Shown here: positions 1-9,557 of the stretch, one piece after another | How positions within the stretch are numbered: position 1 is the first letter of the stretch | How the letters are laid out: each line of letters starts with the position of its first letter | Assembly: GCA_963718635.1 (NCBI GenBank) | Contig: OY970367.1 | Location: forward strand, 5,022,001 to 5,086,000 | DNA from: JAIOQJ01 sp963718635 | GTDB taxonomy: Bacteria > Planctomycetota > Planctomycetia > Gemmatales > Gemmataceae | Reading direction: 5' to 3' | Length of the DNA: 64,000 nucleotides | Notes under the pieces: generated by a model | What the model was told of the DNA's origin: nothing | Database searches by the model: none | What the model saw: the letters and a program-made list of their open reading frames with translations, nothing else | Translations under genes and position numbers: made by a program

Positions 1-573
1 CCCGCCGGCGCTGCCGGGTCGGCCACCCGCGCCGCCGACATTGGCCGCGCCACCGCCGCCCGTGGCACCAAACGAAAGTTGGCCGAAGCCGCCTGCCTGC
101 TGCGTGGTGGTCGCTGTGCCTGTCGAGTTCGAAGGGGTCGCCGGCGTCAGTTGATTGGGCCGGCCCATATAGAGCGGATTTGAGTAGGTGCTGCGCAGAA
201 AGTTTGTTTGATCAACGCTGTTGCCGCCCGCGCCGGCTCCGCCGCCTGCGCCGCCGCCTAAACCGCCAAGACCGCCACCCGGTCCGCCGCCCATGCCACC
301 AGCGCCGCCGGGCCCGCCCGATGCCGCGCCGCCTGCCCCGCCACCAGCGCCACCGCCTCCACCCATTGAGCCGCCGCCGAGCCCTCCGCCGCTGGAAGCG
401 CCACCGAGTCCGCCGCCGCTAGAAGAACCTGCTCCACCCGTGGCGCCTCCGCCAAGGCCCCCGCCGCTAGAGGCGCCACCCAATTGCGCCTGCGCCCCCG
501 ATGCGGACAACCACAAGGCAACGCCAGCGGCCATGAACGACCGTGCCAGCATTCGGCGGGTGATCCAAATCAT
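1..573 (-). CDS. Glycine-rich secreted protein (partial at left edge)
   Basis: The frame is open on the minus strand from an ATG at 573 to the window edge: 191 codons with no stop, so the C-terminus lies outside. The N-terminus looks like a signal peptide: basic start ITRRMLAR, hydrophobic core, and a probable cleavage site AQA at residues 27-29. Residues 30 to about 120 are almost wholly Gly with Ala and Ser (GGGLGG, GGAGG). A more complex segment with NPLYMGRPNQ follows, then another Gly-rich stretch. The RR pair in the leader is only loosely Tat-like. The function is unknown; an extracellular or wall-associated structural role is a guess. The opposite strand carries a proline-rich ORF, which is a shadow of this one. 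Confidence 0.72.
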   Translation of the reverse strand, partial: MIWITRRMLARSFMAAGVALWLSASGAQAQLGGASSGGGLGGGATGGAGSSSGGGLGGASSGGGLGGGSMGGGGGAGGGAGGAASGGPGGAGGMGGGPGGGLGGLGGGAGGGAGAGGNSVDQTNFLRSTYSNPLYMGRPNQLTPATPSNSTGTATTTQQAGGFGQLSFGATGGGGAANVGGAGGRPGSAGG

Positions 574-757
574 GCGATTACTCCACGTGTAAACCGCTTG
601 CCTTAATGACTTTGACTTCGCTGGGAAACGGCACATGCAAGCTAATATAACAGCTCTCGCTCTCTAAAGCGCCCAGTTAGGCGGACGGTAGCGATTATAT
701 CGACCAGTCGGGTAAACCGGATTGAGCCGTTTTCGATAATTCACCAGAGGTTGAAGA

Positions 758-1669
758 ATGAAACTCGGTTTCGTCAGCGCCATCCTGGCCGATCTATCGC
801 TCGAGCAAGTCCTTGCATTCGCTGCGGAGGAAGGCTTCGATTGCGTCGAGTTGATGTGTTGGCCGCCCAACGATGGCGATACGCGTCGCTATGCCGGGGT
901 TTGTCATCTCGATGTTTCAAACTTCAGCGAAGAACAGGCGCACTCGTTTCAACATCTCGTGCATATCCATCAAGTTTCCATTTCCGGGCTTGGCTATTAT
1001 CCTAACCCGCTTGATGCCGACCCCGCTCATCGAAAATTCGTCGCGACTCATCTGAAGAAGCTGATCGCGGCAGCAGCCTTAGCCGACGTCTCCATCGTCA
1101 ATACGTTCATCGGTCGCGATCCCGTTAAAACCGTTGATGAGAATTGGAGCGTGCTGCGCGAAGTTTGGCCCGATATCGTCGCCACCGCTGAAAAAGCCGG
1201 CGTTCGCCTCGGCATCGAAAATTGCCCGATGCTCTACAGCAAGGATGAATGGCCCGGCGGCAAGAATTTGGCCAGCAATCCCGGCACTTGGCGCAGGCTG
1301 TTTCAAGAGTACCCGGGCAACACGCTCGGGCTGAATTTCGATCCCTCCCATTGCATCTGGCAGCATATCGATCCTTCCCGCTGCATCCGCGAATTCGGCG
1401 ATCGCCTCGTTCACATTCACGCGAAGGATACGCGCATTGAAGCGGACAAGCTTCACGAAGTGGGCAGCAACGGCATGGGTTGGCACACGCCCAAAATTCC
1501 CGGGCTAGGCGATGTCAACTGGCCTGCTTTCTTCTCGGCGTTGACCGACACCGGCTATGCCGGGGCCGTCTGCATTGAAGTGGAAGACCGAGCATTTGAA
1601 GGTTCGCTCGAAGACCGCAAGCGCGCTCTGCGACAAAGCAAGCGCTTCCTGGAACAGTTTGTTTCCTAA
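758..1669 (+). CDS. Sugar phosphate isomerase/epimerase (xylose isomerase-like TIM barrel)
   Basis: A 303-residue protein of the AP-endonuclease-2/xylose-isomerase-like TIM barrel family, which isomerises or epimerises sugars at a divalent metal. Family-typical metal and substrate motifs are visible: GIENCP with E154, NFDPSH with D195 and H198, VHIHAKDT with H219, H221 and D224, and CIEVEDR with E274. The length is normal for the family. The ATG at 758 follows an AGAGG-like ribosome site in a leaderless cytosolic protein. The substrate cannot be deduced from sequence. The neighbouring hom gene is 84 bases downstream and gives no pathway hint. Confidence 0.85.
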   Translation: MKLGFVSAILADLSLEQVLAFAAEEGFDCVELMCWPPNDGDTRRYAGVCHLDVSNFSEEQAHSFQHLVHIHQVSISGLGYYPNPLDADPAHRKFVATHLKKLIAAAALADVSIVNTFIGRDPVKTVDENWSVLREVWPDIVATAEKAGVRLGIENCPMLYSKDEWPGGKNLASNPGTWRRLFQEYPGNTLGLNFDPSHCIWQHIDPSRCIREFGDRLVHIHAKDTRIEADKLHEVGSNGMGWHTPKIPGLGDVNWPAFFSALTDTGYAGAVCIEVEDRAFEGSLEDRKRALRQSKRFLEQFVS

Positions 1670-1753
1670 ACCCGGTTGTCCGATCTTCACCGTGAATCGT
1701 AAATCAAAGACATCAACTCGCTATGAAGTTCGCACGTGCGGGGAACGGAATCA

Positions 1754-3049
1754 ATGGATACGATCGGCATCGCCATGATAGGCTGCGGAACCGTCGGCGG
1801 CGGGGTGGCGAAATTACTCGTCGAGGAAAAGAATCGGCTGACGGCTCGCTGCGGCAAAGTCTTACAACTTCGCCATATCGTCGTGCGCGATCCTGCCAAG
1901 GCACGCCTTCATGTGCCGGGCGTTGTCGTTTCCACAAGCGCGGTTCAGGCCTTGGCCGACCCTCAAGTTTCCGTTGTTGTCGAACTGGTCGGCGGAGTGA
2001 ATGCAGCCAAAGATTACGTGTTGGCCGCTTTGCGAGCCGGCAAACATGTCGTCACGGCCAATAAGCACCTGCTTGCCGAGCACGGCGCGGAGATCTTTGA
2101 AGCGGCGCAAAAGCGAGCGCGTCGTCGCCTTCGAAGCCAGTGTCGCCGGCGGCATCCCGATTATCGCCGCCATTCTTCAATCGTTGGCCGGCAATCAAAT
2201 CACCGCCATTCAAGGAATCTTGAACGGAACCAGCAACTTCATTTTGACCTCTATGGCGGAGAGCGGCCAGAGCTATGCCGACGCGCTTGCCGAGCGCAAA
2301 GGCTCGGCTATGCGGAGGCGGATCCGACTCTGGATGTCGATGGCAGCGATGCGGTCCATAAGTTGGCGATCTTGGCACAAATTGCCTTTGGCGTGGCCGC
2401 GCCCTTTGCGGGCATTGAGCGCTATGGCATCGCCGACTTGCATCCGATGGATTTGCGCTTCGCCCAGGAATTAGGCTATACGATCAAACTCTTGGCGGAA
2501 GCTTGGCTCGATGAGCGCGAGGTTGCCCTGCACGTTGCTCCGGTCTTGTTGCGCCACAAAGATATGTTGGCGCAAGTGCGCGGCGCGTACAATGCGATCC
2601 AAGTGACAGGCGACGTCGTGGGCGAGATGTTGTTCCAAGGCGCTGGCGCTGGCGCCTTACCCACCGCCAGCGCCGTCGTGGCCGATTTAATGGACATTGC
2701 CATCGGCCGGGGGCAACGCACATTTGCTGCCGCGCAACTGTGGTCTGCCAAAGATCGAGGCTATCGCCTGAAGCAATCCGAGGGAGTGCGGAGCCGCTTT
2801 TATCTGCGCGTACTTGTTCAAGATGAGCCCGGCCTTCTAGCCGATGTCGCTCGGGCGTTGGCGGTTCATCAAATCAGCATCGCATCAGTCATCCAACACG
2901 AAGCGCTCGAAGGGCACGTCGGCCAGGTGGTGCCATTGGTTATCATGACACACTATGCGCCGACCGGTGGCTTTCGCGATGCGATCAAGACGATCAACGC
3001 GCTTCGCGGCGTAGCCGGAGAGGCGGTTTATTATTCGGTTGATGATTGA
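1754..3049 (+). CDS. hom: Homoserine dehydrogenase with ACT domain (two compensating frameshifts)
   Basis: Homoserine dehydrogenase reduces aspartate semialdehyde to homoserine in threonine/methionine synthesis. The N-terminal Rossmann motif GCGTVGGGV, then KHVVTANKHLLAEHG, the catalytic-domain run EASVAGGIPII...GILNGTSNFI and GYAEADPTLDVDG...AHKL-like motif are all present. A C-terminal ACT domain (LRVLVQDEPGLLADVARAL) suggests amino-acid feedback control. Between about 2110 and 2294 the correct protein is read in a different frame. One extra base near 2108-2117 and one missing G near 2294 restore continuity; with the G restored the text reads LAEAQRLGYAEADP. Both family halves are otherwise intact, so this is probably sequence error rather than a dead gene. 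The ATG at 1754 is preferred over an upstream GTG at 1736. Confidence 0.93.
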   Translation: MDTIGIAMIGCGTVGGGVAKLLVEEKNRLTARCGKVLQLRHIVVRDPAKARLHVPGVVVSTSAVQALADPQVSVVVELVGGVNAAKDYVLAALRAGKHVVTANKHLLAEHGAEIFEAAQKRARRRLRSQCRRRHPDYRRHSSIVGRQSNHRHSRNLERNQQLHFDLYGGERPELCRRACRAQRLGYAEADPTLDVDGSDAVHKLAILAQIAFGVAAPFAGIERYGIADLHPMDLRFAQELGYTIKLLAEAWLDEREVALHVAPVLLRHKDMLAQVRGAYNAIQVTGDVVGEMLFQGAGAGALPTASAVVADLMDIAIGRGQRTFAAAQLWSAKDRGYRLKQSEGVRSRFYLRVLVQDEPGLLADVARALAVHQISIASVIQHEALEGHVGQVVPLVIMTHYAPTGGFRDAIKTINALRGVAGEAVYYSVDD

Positions 3050-3162
3050 TTGTGATCATGCGAGCCGCACGCGTCAGCGATGGTTCCGTAGCGCCAACCG
3101 TCGCCGACGCGTCCAGCTCGGATTCGTCTTCGGGCATCGACAATTTCACGGGAGTACAACCA

Positions 3163-4200
3163 GTGCGGACCATCATCAGTTTAAGCTTTGCCGTCTTAGC
3201 GTTGACTCAAACAACTTCTGCTCAGCCAGCAGCTCCTGACGACAAAGAAGAAGGCTTCACCTCACTCTTCAACGGCAAGGATTTTTCCGGTTGGCGTTTC
3301 AGCGATAATTCCCCGACGGCCGAGAACTGGAAAGTCGCGGATGGCGTCATAAAGCTTTCCGGCGGCGGCAAACCCCACTTGGCTTCGCAATGGGATTACG
3401 ACGATTTCGACGTTCGCTTCGAGTGGCGGGCGATGAGGCCGAACTACAACAGCGGCTTTTATATTCGCAGCGGCCGCAATGTAGGCAGCAACCAAATCAA
3501 TCTGGCAAAAGGGAGTGAAGGAGGCTTGGTCGGCGGCAAGATCGACGGTGCGAAACCCGTTCCCGATCTGCAAAAGAAGCCAATGGAATGGAACGAATGG
3601 CGCGTGCTGGCGGTCGGCGACAAAATCACTTTCTGGTGCAACGGCAAATTGGCGTGGGAAGGATCGAACTTCCAAGCGAAGCGCGGCTTCCTGGGGTTCC
3701 AGGCCGAAGGCGCGCCGATTGAATTCCGCAACATCCGCATCAAGCCGATCGGCTTCGAGCCGGCCACTGTCGGACGCAAAGCGAAGGAAGACGGCGGCAA
3801 GAAGGACGACGCACTTGTCTTTCCCGCCGGTAAAGATTCGGAGCCGATAACATCCGCCCCGGTTGGAGACTACATTTTTCGCACTGAATGGCGCGTGGAC
3901 AAGGGAAGCATCGCCCGATTCTGGCCCCGTTCTTCCGGCAATGGACAGGCGATCGTGTTCGGCGACGTCCCCACGGGCTCGGGCGCGGTGGTCGATGGCA
4001 AAGTACTAAAAAAGAACGATTATCCATTGGGACAATGGAACTATCTTGAAGTGAAGGTAGCCGGGGACAAAGCAACCGTCTGGCTGAATGGATCGGTGGT
4101 AAGCGAAAGCCCGGTGTCGAAAGAGCCGGCTGCCGTCGCCTTCGAAGTTACGGCCGGATCCTTGGAACTGAGAATGCCCCGCATCAAGGTTGCGAAGTGA
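3163..4200 (+). CDS. Secreted DUF1080 (3-keto-disaccharide hydrolase-like) protein
   Basis: A GTG start at 3163 lies 8 bases after GGAG and opens a signal peptide (TIISLSFAVLALTQTTSAQ), giving 345 residues; the frame extends upstream but without leader logic. The mature part begins with the DUF1080 hallmark GFTSLFNGKDFSGWRF, then YDDFDVRFEWR, NSGFYIRSG and EFRNIRIKPIG. This is a concanavalin-like beta-sandwich found in huge numbers in planctomycetes and linked to glycan breakdown. A second sandwich-like segment (about residues 230-345, with QWNYLEVKVAGDKATVWLNG) repeats the architecture. It is probably periplasmic or surface-exposed. The substrate is unknown. Confidence 0.88.
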   Translation: MRTIISLSFAVLALTQTTSAQPAAPDDKEEGFTSLFNGKDFSGWRFSDNSPTAENWKVADGVIKLSGGGKPHLASQWDYDDFDVRFEWRAMRPNYNSGFYIRSGRNVGSNQINLAKGSEGGLVGGKIDGAKPVPDLQKKPMEWNEWRVLAVGDKITFWCNGKLAWEGSNFQAKRGFLGFQAEGAPIEFRNIRIKPIGFEPATVGRKAKEDGGKKDDALVFPAGKDSEPITSAPVGDYIFRTEWRVDKGSIARFWPRSSGNGQAIVFGDVPTGSGAVVDGKVLKKNDYPLGQWNYLEVKVAGDKATVWLNGSVVSESPVSKEPAAVAFEVTAGSLELRMPRIKVAK

Positions 4201-4311
4201 TTGATGGCTGCAGGCGAGCCGAGCGTCTTGCTGAATATTTGGTTGCGACTATGGGGTACTTGGGTAAAATCGTATCTCATGACCGCAGCTGAAACACGCG
4301 CAGGAGAAACG

Positions 4312-4929
4312 ATGAGGCTGCCGAAATCGGAACCGAAGTACACCGTCGAGCAATATCTAACAATCGAACGGGCTTCACCGGATCGTCATTATTATATCGA
4401 TGGCGACATCCATGCAATGGCGGGAGAAAGCGAGCTCCATGGGGTCGCGTCATTCAACATTGCAGGCTTAATGTTCTCGCAGCTACGCGGGAAGCCCTGC
4501 CAGGGTCGCACAAAAGACACGAAAGTGCGCGGCGGGCCGATGTTGTCGGCAGGACAAACGACACGCGGTATTTTCTCTTATCCCGATATTGTCGTGATCT
4601 GCGGTGAGGCGGAATATCACGACGTCGAAAAAGATGTCGTGCTCAACCCGACTGTTATTGTCGAGGTTCTCTCGCCTTCAACCGAAGCGTTTGATCGAGG
4701 CGAAAAGTTTACCCGATTCCAGACATGGAACCCAACGCTGCGCGATTATTTATTGGTTTCTCAAGATCAGCCGCAGATTGAGCATTACAGCAAGCAGACG
4801 GACGGCGCCTGGCTATACCATCGCCATGTCGGACTCGAAGCAAGCATGGTGATTGACTCCATCGGCTGTCGGCTCAATCTGGCGGATGTCTACGAGCGGG
4901 TTAAATTCGCTGCGGCTTCCGACAAGTGA
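4312..4929 (+). CDS. Uma2 family (DUF820, restriction-endonuclease-fold) protein
   Basis: A 205-residue Uma2/DUF820 protein. Family motifs are visible in order: YTVEQYL, YYIDGDIHAMAGESELH, SYPDIVVICGE, VIVEVLSPSTEAFDRGEKF and LRDYLLVSQDQPQIEHY. The PD...(V)EV arrangement resembles the PD-(D/E)xK nuclease core. These proteins are heavily expanded in planctomycetes and cyanobacteria, but their biological role is unproven. The ATG at 4312 is chosen because AGGAG (4302-4306) precedes it; ATGs at 4204 and 4279 are in frame but lack a comparable site. It stands alone. A second family member occurs at 40021-40693. Confidence 0.86.
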   Translation: MRLPKSEPKYTVEQYLTIERASPDRHYYIDGDIHAMAGESELHGVASFNIAGLMFSQLRGKPCQGRTKDTKVRGGPMLSAGQTTRGIFSYPDIVVICGEAEYHDVEKDVVLNPTVIVEVLSPSTEAFDRGEKFTRFQTWNPTLRDYLLVSQDQPQIEHYSKQTDGAWLYHRHVGLEASMVIDSIGCRLNLADVYERVKFAAASDK

Positions 4930-5124
4930 TTGTCCGAACCTGGCGCGGAGCGCTTCTGGTAAACGCTGCCTTGGCAGGCCGGTGGCCCCTCGAAACAGGT
5001 TGGCAGCGAAATATAAGATTAACAACCTGCGATTGTCGTCCATCGCAGACTTCCGATTTGCGCGATTCTTGGTAGGATAATTTCCTACCGTGGTAGCGAC
5101 TAAAACGCGAGGCAGGGGTATGCA

Positions 5125-6327
5125 ATGCGCGATCCGCTGAGCTGGTCGATCCCGCTCTTCCGAGCGTTCGGCATACAAGTCCGCCTGCACATCCTTTACA
5201 TCGTCATCACGTTGGGGATGATTCTGCGCGTCGTCGCCAAGGCGCCCGAGTTCTGGGTCGAATATACCCTCATCTGGGTATTGATGCTCTTTGTCATTGT
5301 GCTGCTGCACGAATTCGGCCATTGCTTCGCGGCCCGACGGGAAGGCGGCGATGCCAACGAAATTTTGATGTGGCCGCTCGGCGGCCTAGCCTTCTGCGAG
5401 GTGCCGCACACTCCCCGAGCGAACTTCAACACCGCCGCCGGCGGCCCGCTCGTCAACGTGATCATCTGCGCTCTTTGCACTTGTCTGCTCGTTCCCATTG
5501 CTAAAGTGCTGCCGCCTCTTAACCCGCTCGACTTTGCGCAACTCTATAAGCCGCAACTCTATAAGCCGAGGCTCTATGGCTGGGCGGATGGCGCCACTTA
5601 TTACGCTCCGGGCGAGACCGTGTATGTACGGGAAGGCACGAACGAAGTGATCGACAGCCCGACTCATGTTATTCGGCTCAACGGCGTCGAGTTTGTCAGC
5701 GTGGAAGGCAATAAGGAGATGATTCCGGTCGCCAAGGCAGTTCCTAAGCATTACGACGCTACGGCGCTTTGGGTCGCCCGCCTCTTCTGGCTCAGTTGGT
5801 TTCTGTTCCTCTTCAACCTCCTGCCCGCTTTTCCAATGGATGGTGGAAGGTTGATGCAGTGTTTTATCTGGGGCCGCACTGGGGATTATCGGCGCGCTAC
5901 CACATTGGCTGTCTATGCCGGCTTTGTCATAAGCCTGGGGTTCATTGTCGTTTCGTTCATGACGACCGAACCTCTGTTGCTCGGCATGGCCATCTTCATC
6001 TGGATCTATTGCCGGCAGCAATTCATGGCGCTCGAAATGGCGGAGACGGAATCACTGTTCGGATACGATTTCTCGCAAGGGTACACTTCGCTCGAAAAAG
6101 ACGAACCTCGCCCCGCGCCTCGTAAACCAGTCGGACCTTTCAAGCGCTGGCTGCAGGTACGCCGTGAACGGAAACTTCTACGCGAAACGCAGCAGCGGGC
6201 GGCCGACGACACCCGGATGGATGAGCTGCTCGACAAGATCCACCATCACGGCAAAGAGTCGCTCTCGGACGACGAGCGGCGCTTCATGGACCGCGTCTCG
6301 GCGCGCTATCGGAATCGATCAGAATAG
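5125..6327 (+). CDS. Site-2 protease family (M50) membrane metalloprotease
   Basis: A 400-residue multi-pass membrane protein. The zinc-protease motif HEFGH is at residues 62-66 in a hydrophobic helix, and the third ligand region PMDGGR has Asp about residue 239, as in M50 site-2 proteases. A segment between the two halves (about residues 125-220) is probably an extracytoplasmic or cytoplasmic loop and includes a short tandem QLYKPQLYKP. The C-terminal 80 residues are charged and cytosolic (LLRETQQRAADDTRMDELLDKI...). No PDZ or CBS domain is evident. The substrate is unknown; this subgroup can carry out regulated intramembrane proteolysis. Confidence 0.87.
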   Translation: MRDPLSWSIPLFRAFGIQVRLHILYIVITLGMILRVVAKAPEFWVEYTLIWVLMLFVIVLLHEFGHCFAARREGGDANEILMWPLGGLAFCEVPHTPRANFNTAAGGPLVNVIICALCTCLLVPIAKVLPPLNPLDFAQLYKPQLYKPRLYGWADGATYYAPGETVYVREGTNEVIDSPTHVIRLNGVEFVSVEGNKEMIPVAKAVPKHYDATALWVARLFWLSWFLFLFNLLPAFPMDGGRLMQCFIWGRTGDYRRATTLAVYAGFVISLGFIVVSFMTTEPLLLGMAIFIWIYCRQQFMALEMAETESLFGYDFSQGYTSLEKDEPRPAPRKPVGPFKRWLQVRRERKLLRETQQRAADDTRMDELLDKIHHHGKESLSDDERRFMDRVSARYRNRSE

Positions 6328-6328
6328 G

Positions 6329-6452
6329 GAAATGCGGAATCCTTCTTAATGCGGAATTCGGAATTCGGAATTCGGAATGAAAACCAAAACGCAGTGGTTT
6401 TGATTTCCTTGGTATTTATTCCGCATTCCGAATTCCGCATTCCGAATTTCTT
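6329..6452. repeat. Inverted copy of the GGAATTCGG / CCGAATTCC dispersed repeat
   Basis: Left arm is GCGGAATTC followed by repeated GGAATTCG units; right arm is CCGCATTCCGAATTCCGC and TTCCGAATTTC. Together they make an imperfect hairpin about 120 bases long with an internal ACCAAAAC...GTGGTTTTG stem. It fills the gap between the M50 gene and hisS and ends just before the hisS ribosome site. The same family occurs at 22859-22978 and 23835-23971. Confidence 0.85.
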
Positions 6453-6461
6453 GGAGTACCG

Positions 6462-7789
6462 GTGTCGAAACTGATTGAGCCTCGGACGTTGAAGGGCTTT
6501 CGGGATTATCCGCCGGAATTGATGATTCCGCGCGAGCGCTTGATGGAAGCTGCCCGCACGGTGTTTCGCTCGTACGGCTTCGCACCAATCGACACGCCGG
6601 CGCTGGAACTGACGGAGATCCTCCTGGCCAAGGTGGAAGAAGGCGCGGAGATCAACAAGCAACTCTACCGGTTCAAAGATGCCGGCGATCGCGATGTGGC
6701 GCTGCGATTCGACTTGACCGTTCCCTTGCGCGATTTGTGTCGCAACACTTCAGCACCTTGGGGATGCCGTTCAAACGCTATCATTTCGGCGCCGTCTGGC
6801 GCGGCGAAAGTCCCCAGGAAGGGCGCTATCGCGAATTCATGCAGTGCGATTTTGACACGATCGGCACGCTTTCGCAGTCCGCGGATGTCGAAATCGCCTT
6901 GGTTATCCACGACTTGCTGGCCGCGCTTGGCTTTGAACGCTTCACGATTCACGTCAACAACAGACTTGTATTGAACGGCCTGCTAACGGCGCTGAATCTC
7001 GGCGAACACGCGACCTCGTTGTTGCGCTCGCTCGATAAACTGCCAAAAATCGGGCGTGAAGCCGTCCGCGATGAAATGATGCGCGAGTCAGGCATTTCCG
7101 CCGAGCAAGCCTTAGAGGTCATCAAATTAGCCGAAACGAAAGGAAACAATGCCGAGGTTATCGCCCAGCTCACCGAACGGTTTGCCGGCAACGAAACGGT
7201 TCTCAAGGGCGTTGCATGTTTGAACAGCTTGACGGAGACATTTAAGACGGTCGGCATTCCCGAAGGGCGGCTCCAGGTCGATTTGTCTATTTGTCGTGGC
7301 TTAGACTATTACACCGGCACGGTCTATGAGACGTTCCTGAACGATCTTCCCAGTATTGGCAGCATCTGTTCGGGCGGCCGTTACGACAATTTGACGGCAC
7401 GCTACACGAAGCAGGCGCTGCCGGGCGTTGGGGCCTCTCTCGGGCTCGACCGCTTGCTGGGCGCTATGGAGAAATTGAACCTACTGCCAAAAGTAAGCAC
7501 TGCAGCACCTGTTTTCATCGCCCAATTCGTAGCCGATCGCTATGCCGACTATCAACGGCTGGCCCGACTGTTGCGCTCCCAAAACATCGGCTGTGAGGTT
7601 TATCCCGATGCGAAAAAATTAGGAGCGCAACTCCAATACGCCGAGAAGAAAGGTTTTCGGGTTGCCCTTATCGCCGGCCCCGACGAATTCGCCGCCGGGG
7701 TCTGGAAGCTCAAGAATTTAGCGAAGCGCGAAGAACAGACGTTACCGGAGAGTTCACTGGCGGCAGCGATTGAGGCTATCATTGGTTAG
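6462..7789 (+). CDS. hisS: Histidine-tRNA ligase (one frameshift)
   Basis: Class II histidyl-tRNA synthetase, charging tRNA-His in the cytosol; about 442 residues once repaired. N-terminal GFRDYPP, motif 2 WRGESPQEGRYREFMQCDFD, the histidine-specific RGLDYYTGTVYE, motif 3 region GVGASLGLDRL and the C-terminal anticodon-binding domain are all present. The frame changes at about 6728: DLTVPL continues as ARFVSQHFSTLGMPF only if one G is restored (TTGCGCG to TTGGCGCG). The enzyme is essential and the rest is intact, so this is probably a sequence error. GTG start at 6462 follows GGAG at 6453-6456. Confidence 0.95.
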
Positions 7790-7803
7790 AGGCCGTGGTC
7801 TGA

Positions 7804-7922
7804 AACCTACACTAAACCGAAGCGTAAGCGAGGTTGTCTCTGAAGCGTTAGCGTTATTTTGCTAACACTCTCGCTGCCGCTTCGAGGCCCGCCTCGCTAA
7901 CGCATCGGGTTAATGTAGGTAG
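7804..7922. repeat. Imperfect inverted repeat between hisS and a convergent gene
   Basis: Left arm ACCTACACTAAACCGAAGCG with TAAGCGAGG matches the complement of the right arm CCTCGCTAACGC...GGGTTAATGTAGGT. A shorter CTGAAGCGTTAGCG segment lies inside. The hairpin sits between hisS (+) and a convergent minus-strand gene, so it may act as a bidirectional terminator. Confidence 0.6.
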
Positions 7923-7939
7923 TAGACCCTAATTTTGGC

Positions 7940-8164
7940 TCAACGGCAGCGGCGATGAGCGTGCCGATAGTGATGATGACATACAACTTGCGGCACACAG
8001 GTCGGGGGAGCACAGGTTACTATCGGCGCCACACAAGTGGGTTGAATTACCGGAGCGCAGTTGACAGGCCGGCCATGAAACGGTCGGGCTTCAGCGCTGG
8101 AAGCGCCTACAAACAAGCTGGCGCCAACAACCAGGGCGGACAGAAGATAGCGTACGCGGATCAT
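7940..8164 (-). CDS. Small secreted His/Cys-rich protein
   Basis: A 74-residue protein starting at an ATG at 8164 with AAGGG just upstream; a longer in-frame start at 8230 lacks support. Residues 1-28 form a clear signal peptide (YLLSALVVGASLFVGASSAEA). The mature 46 residues hold six Cys in Cys-Ala-Pro or Cys-Val-Pro settings and end in a basic His cluster (CHHHYRHAHRRCR). The composition suggests metal binding or disulfide-stabilised packing, but no family is recognised. Such short leader-plus-Cys/His peptides are common in planctomycetes. Confidence 0.6.
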   Translation of the reverse strand: MIRVRYLLSALVVGASLFVGASSAEARPFHGRPVNCAPVIQPTCVAPIVTCAPPTCVPQVVCHHHYRHAHRRCR

Positions 8165-8345
8165 GTTGCACCCTTTGGTTTGAGGGAGAAGTCGGCTCTT
8201 GCAATTTGCATTGATGACCAACCTCTCCACCGCTGCAACGTTCTAAGGGGTACAACTTGCGCTTGTAGACAATCGACAATTATCGGCGAGCGCTCGCAAA
8301 GCGTCGCGGCTAACAGTGTTACTCAAGCGCCTCGCGGCAACAGTT

Positions 8346-9557
8346 TCACTCAAACGCCTCGCGCGCATTCCACTGTTTAATAAGCGTTTCCAACTGTTTC
8401 CAGACTTCGGTTGAGAGATCACCCTTTTTCAGTTTGACTAATTGTCCTAGGGCGGCCGGGCCGAGGTTGACAAGCTTCTTTTTAGCCGTATCTCGGACGG
8501 TGAACCGAGGCGAATCGAGGTCTTTGACTAAGGCTAATATGCGTTCCGGAAAGTCGGTTTCGATATGACCATGAAACACTAAGCCCGTACGTACAACCGA
8601 TTCGGGCTTTGGTTCAATGGTCAACGGCATGAGGCGGTCGTATTCGGGCGATGGTATCCGATAGAAAAGGTGCAGGCCCGGCGTTTCGAACATCTCCTTC
8701 CGCCATAGATCCGCTAGCGACTTTGCCTCATCGGGAAACAAACCGCTGGCAACAAGCTGAGTCGTCAAGGCGGCGGTCGCAGTTGAGACAAGGGTTGACG
8801 AGTCAAATTCTTTGAGCGCGATCTCTGTACGGTCGCCGGGTTCAAGCAACGCAAGCCGGCCGATGCGAACTTTATCGTCGGCACGCCGATCGATGACCGT
8901 AACGTCGTAAAGAGGATGTTTGACGCGATTGGTCAGATTTAATTTTTCGGGGCTAACTTCGATTTTTACCCATCGACCTTGGGGAAAAAGGCCATCGTAA
9001 TAGAGGAATTTCTCACGCTCGACATAACGGCCGCCGGGTCCGAAGCTGGCAAATATTTCATCCGACTTCACCTCGCGCAGCCTTTCGAACCAATGGCCTT
9101 TTTCCACTTCCGGCGGCGCGGGCGTTTTCGGGTACCACATCCTGGGCGGTTGTTTGACGCCTAATCGCCAAAGGAGATGGTCGCCGACAGGAGGTTGTTT
9201 TTGATTGCCGAACAGGGCCGGCTCTTCGGTGCCCGGCCACCAAACCCCTGGCATCCCACCCGGAAACTGTACGCGAACAGTTACCTCGACGGGGCTGTCG
9301 GCATGAAAGAAGAGAATGGGCCTATCGCGTTCTTCAAGGGCGCCCCAATGCTGCGGCACGGAACGCCCGCGAATATGTCCATGAACAAATGGCGGTAAAC
9401 CATCCCACGTGGATCGTACACTCGCGTTCGCCATATCGAGGTCGTCGTGAATGCGGAACACGCCCCATTCGTGCACACTCAGCTTCTTCGCGTCGGCGGC
9501 AAAGGCGCCGAAGGGAAGTAGGAATAGGGTGAGGGCTAGGGTCAATCGCTTGGCCAT
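8346..9557 (-). CDS. Secreted protein of unknown function with C-terminal HEAT-like segment
   Basis: A 403-residue protein with a signal peptide (RLTLALTLFLLPFGAFA, cleavage about residue 20). The mature start LSVHEWGVFRIHDD and the WDGLPPFVHGH segment look conserved, but I do not recognise the domain. Residues 345-395 contain LDSPRFTVRDTAKKKLVNLG, the HEAT-like signature that planctomycete proteins often carry at their C-terminus. It is probably periplasmic. It is transcribed away from the PEP-binding gene at 9752, with about 195 bases between the two starts. Confidence 0.72.
   Translation of the reverse strand: MAKRLTLALTLFLLPFGAFAADAKKLSVHEWGVFRIHDDLDMANASVRSTWDGLPPFVHGHIRGRSVPQHWGALEERDRPILFFHADSPVEVTVRVQFPGGMPGVWWPGTEEPALFGNQKQPPVGDHLLWRLGVKQPPRMWYPKTPAPPEVEKGHWFERLREVKSDEIFASFGPGGRYVEREKFLYYDGLFPQGRWVKIEVSPEKLNLTNRVKHPLYDVTVIDRRADDKVRIGRLALLEPGDRTEIALKEFDSSTLVSTATAALTTQLVASGLFPDEAKSLADLWRKEMFETPGLHLFYRIPSPEYDRLMPLTIEPKPESVVRTGLVFHGHIETDFPERILALVKDLDSPRFTVRDTAKKKLVNLGPAALGQLVKLKKGDLSTEVWKQLETLIKQWNAREAFE

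Noticed and set aside
221..592. Proline-rich plus-strand ORF at the left edge
   Set aside because: It is the antisense of a glycine-rich secreted protein that has a signal peptide; polyglycine codons read as polyproline on the other strand.
5560..5640. Tandem LYKPQLYKPRLY in the M50 loop as a functional repeat
   Set aside because: Only two to three short units in a loop; too little to claim a motif.
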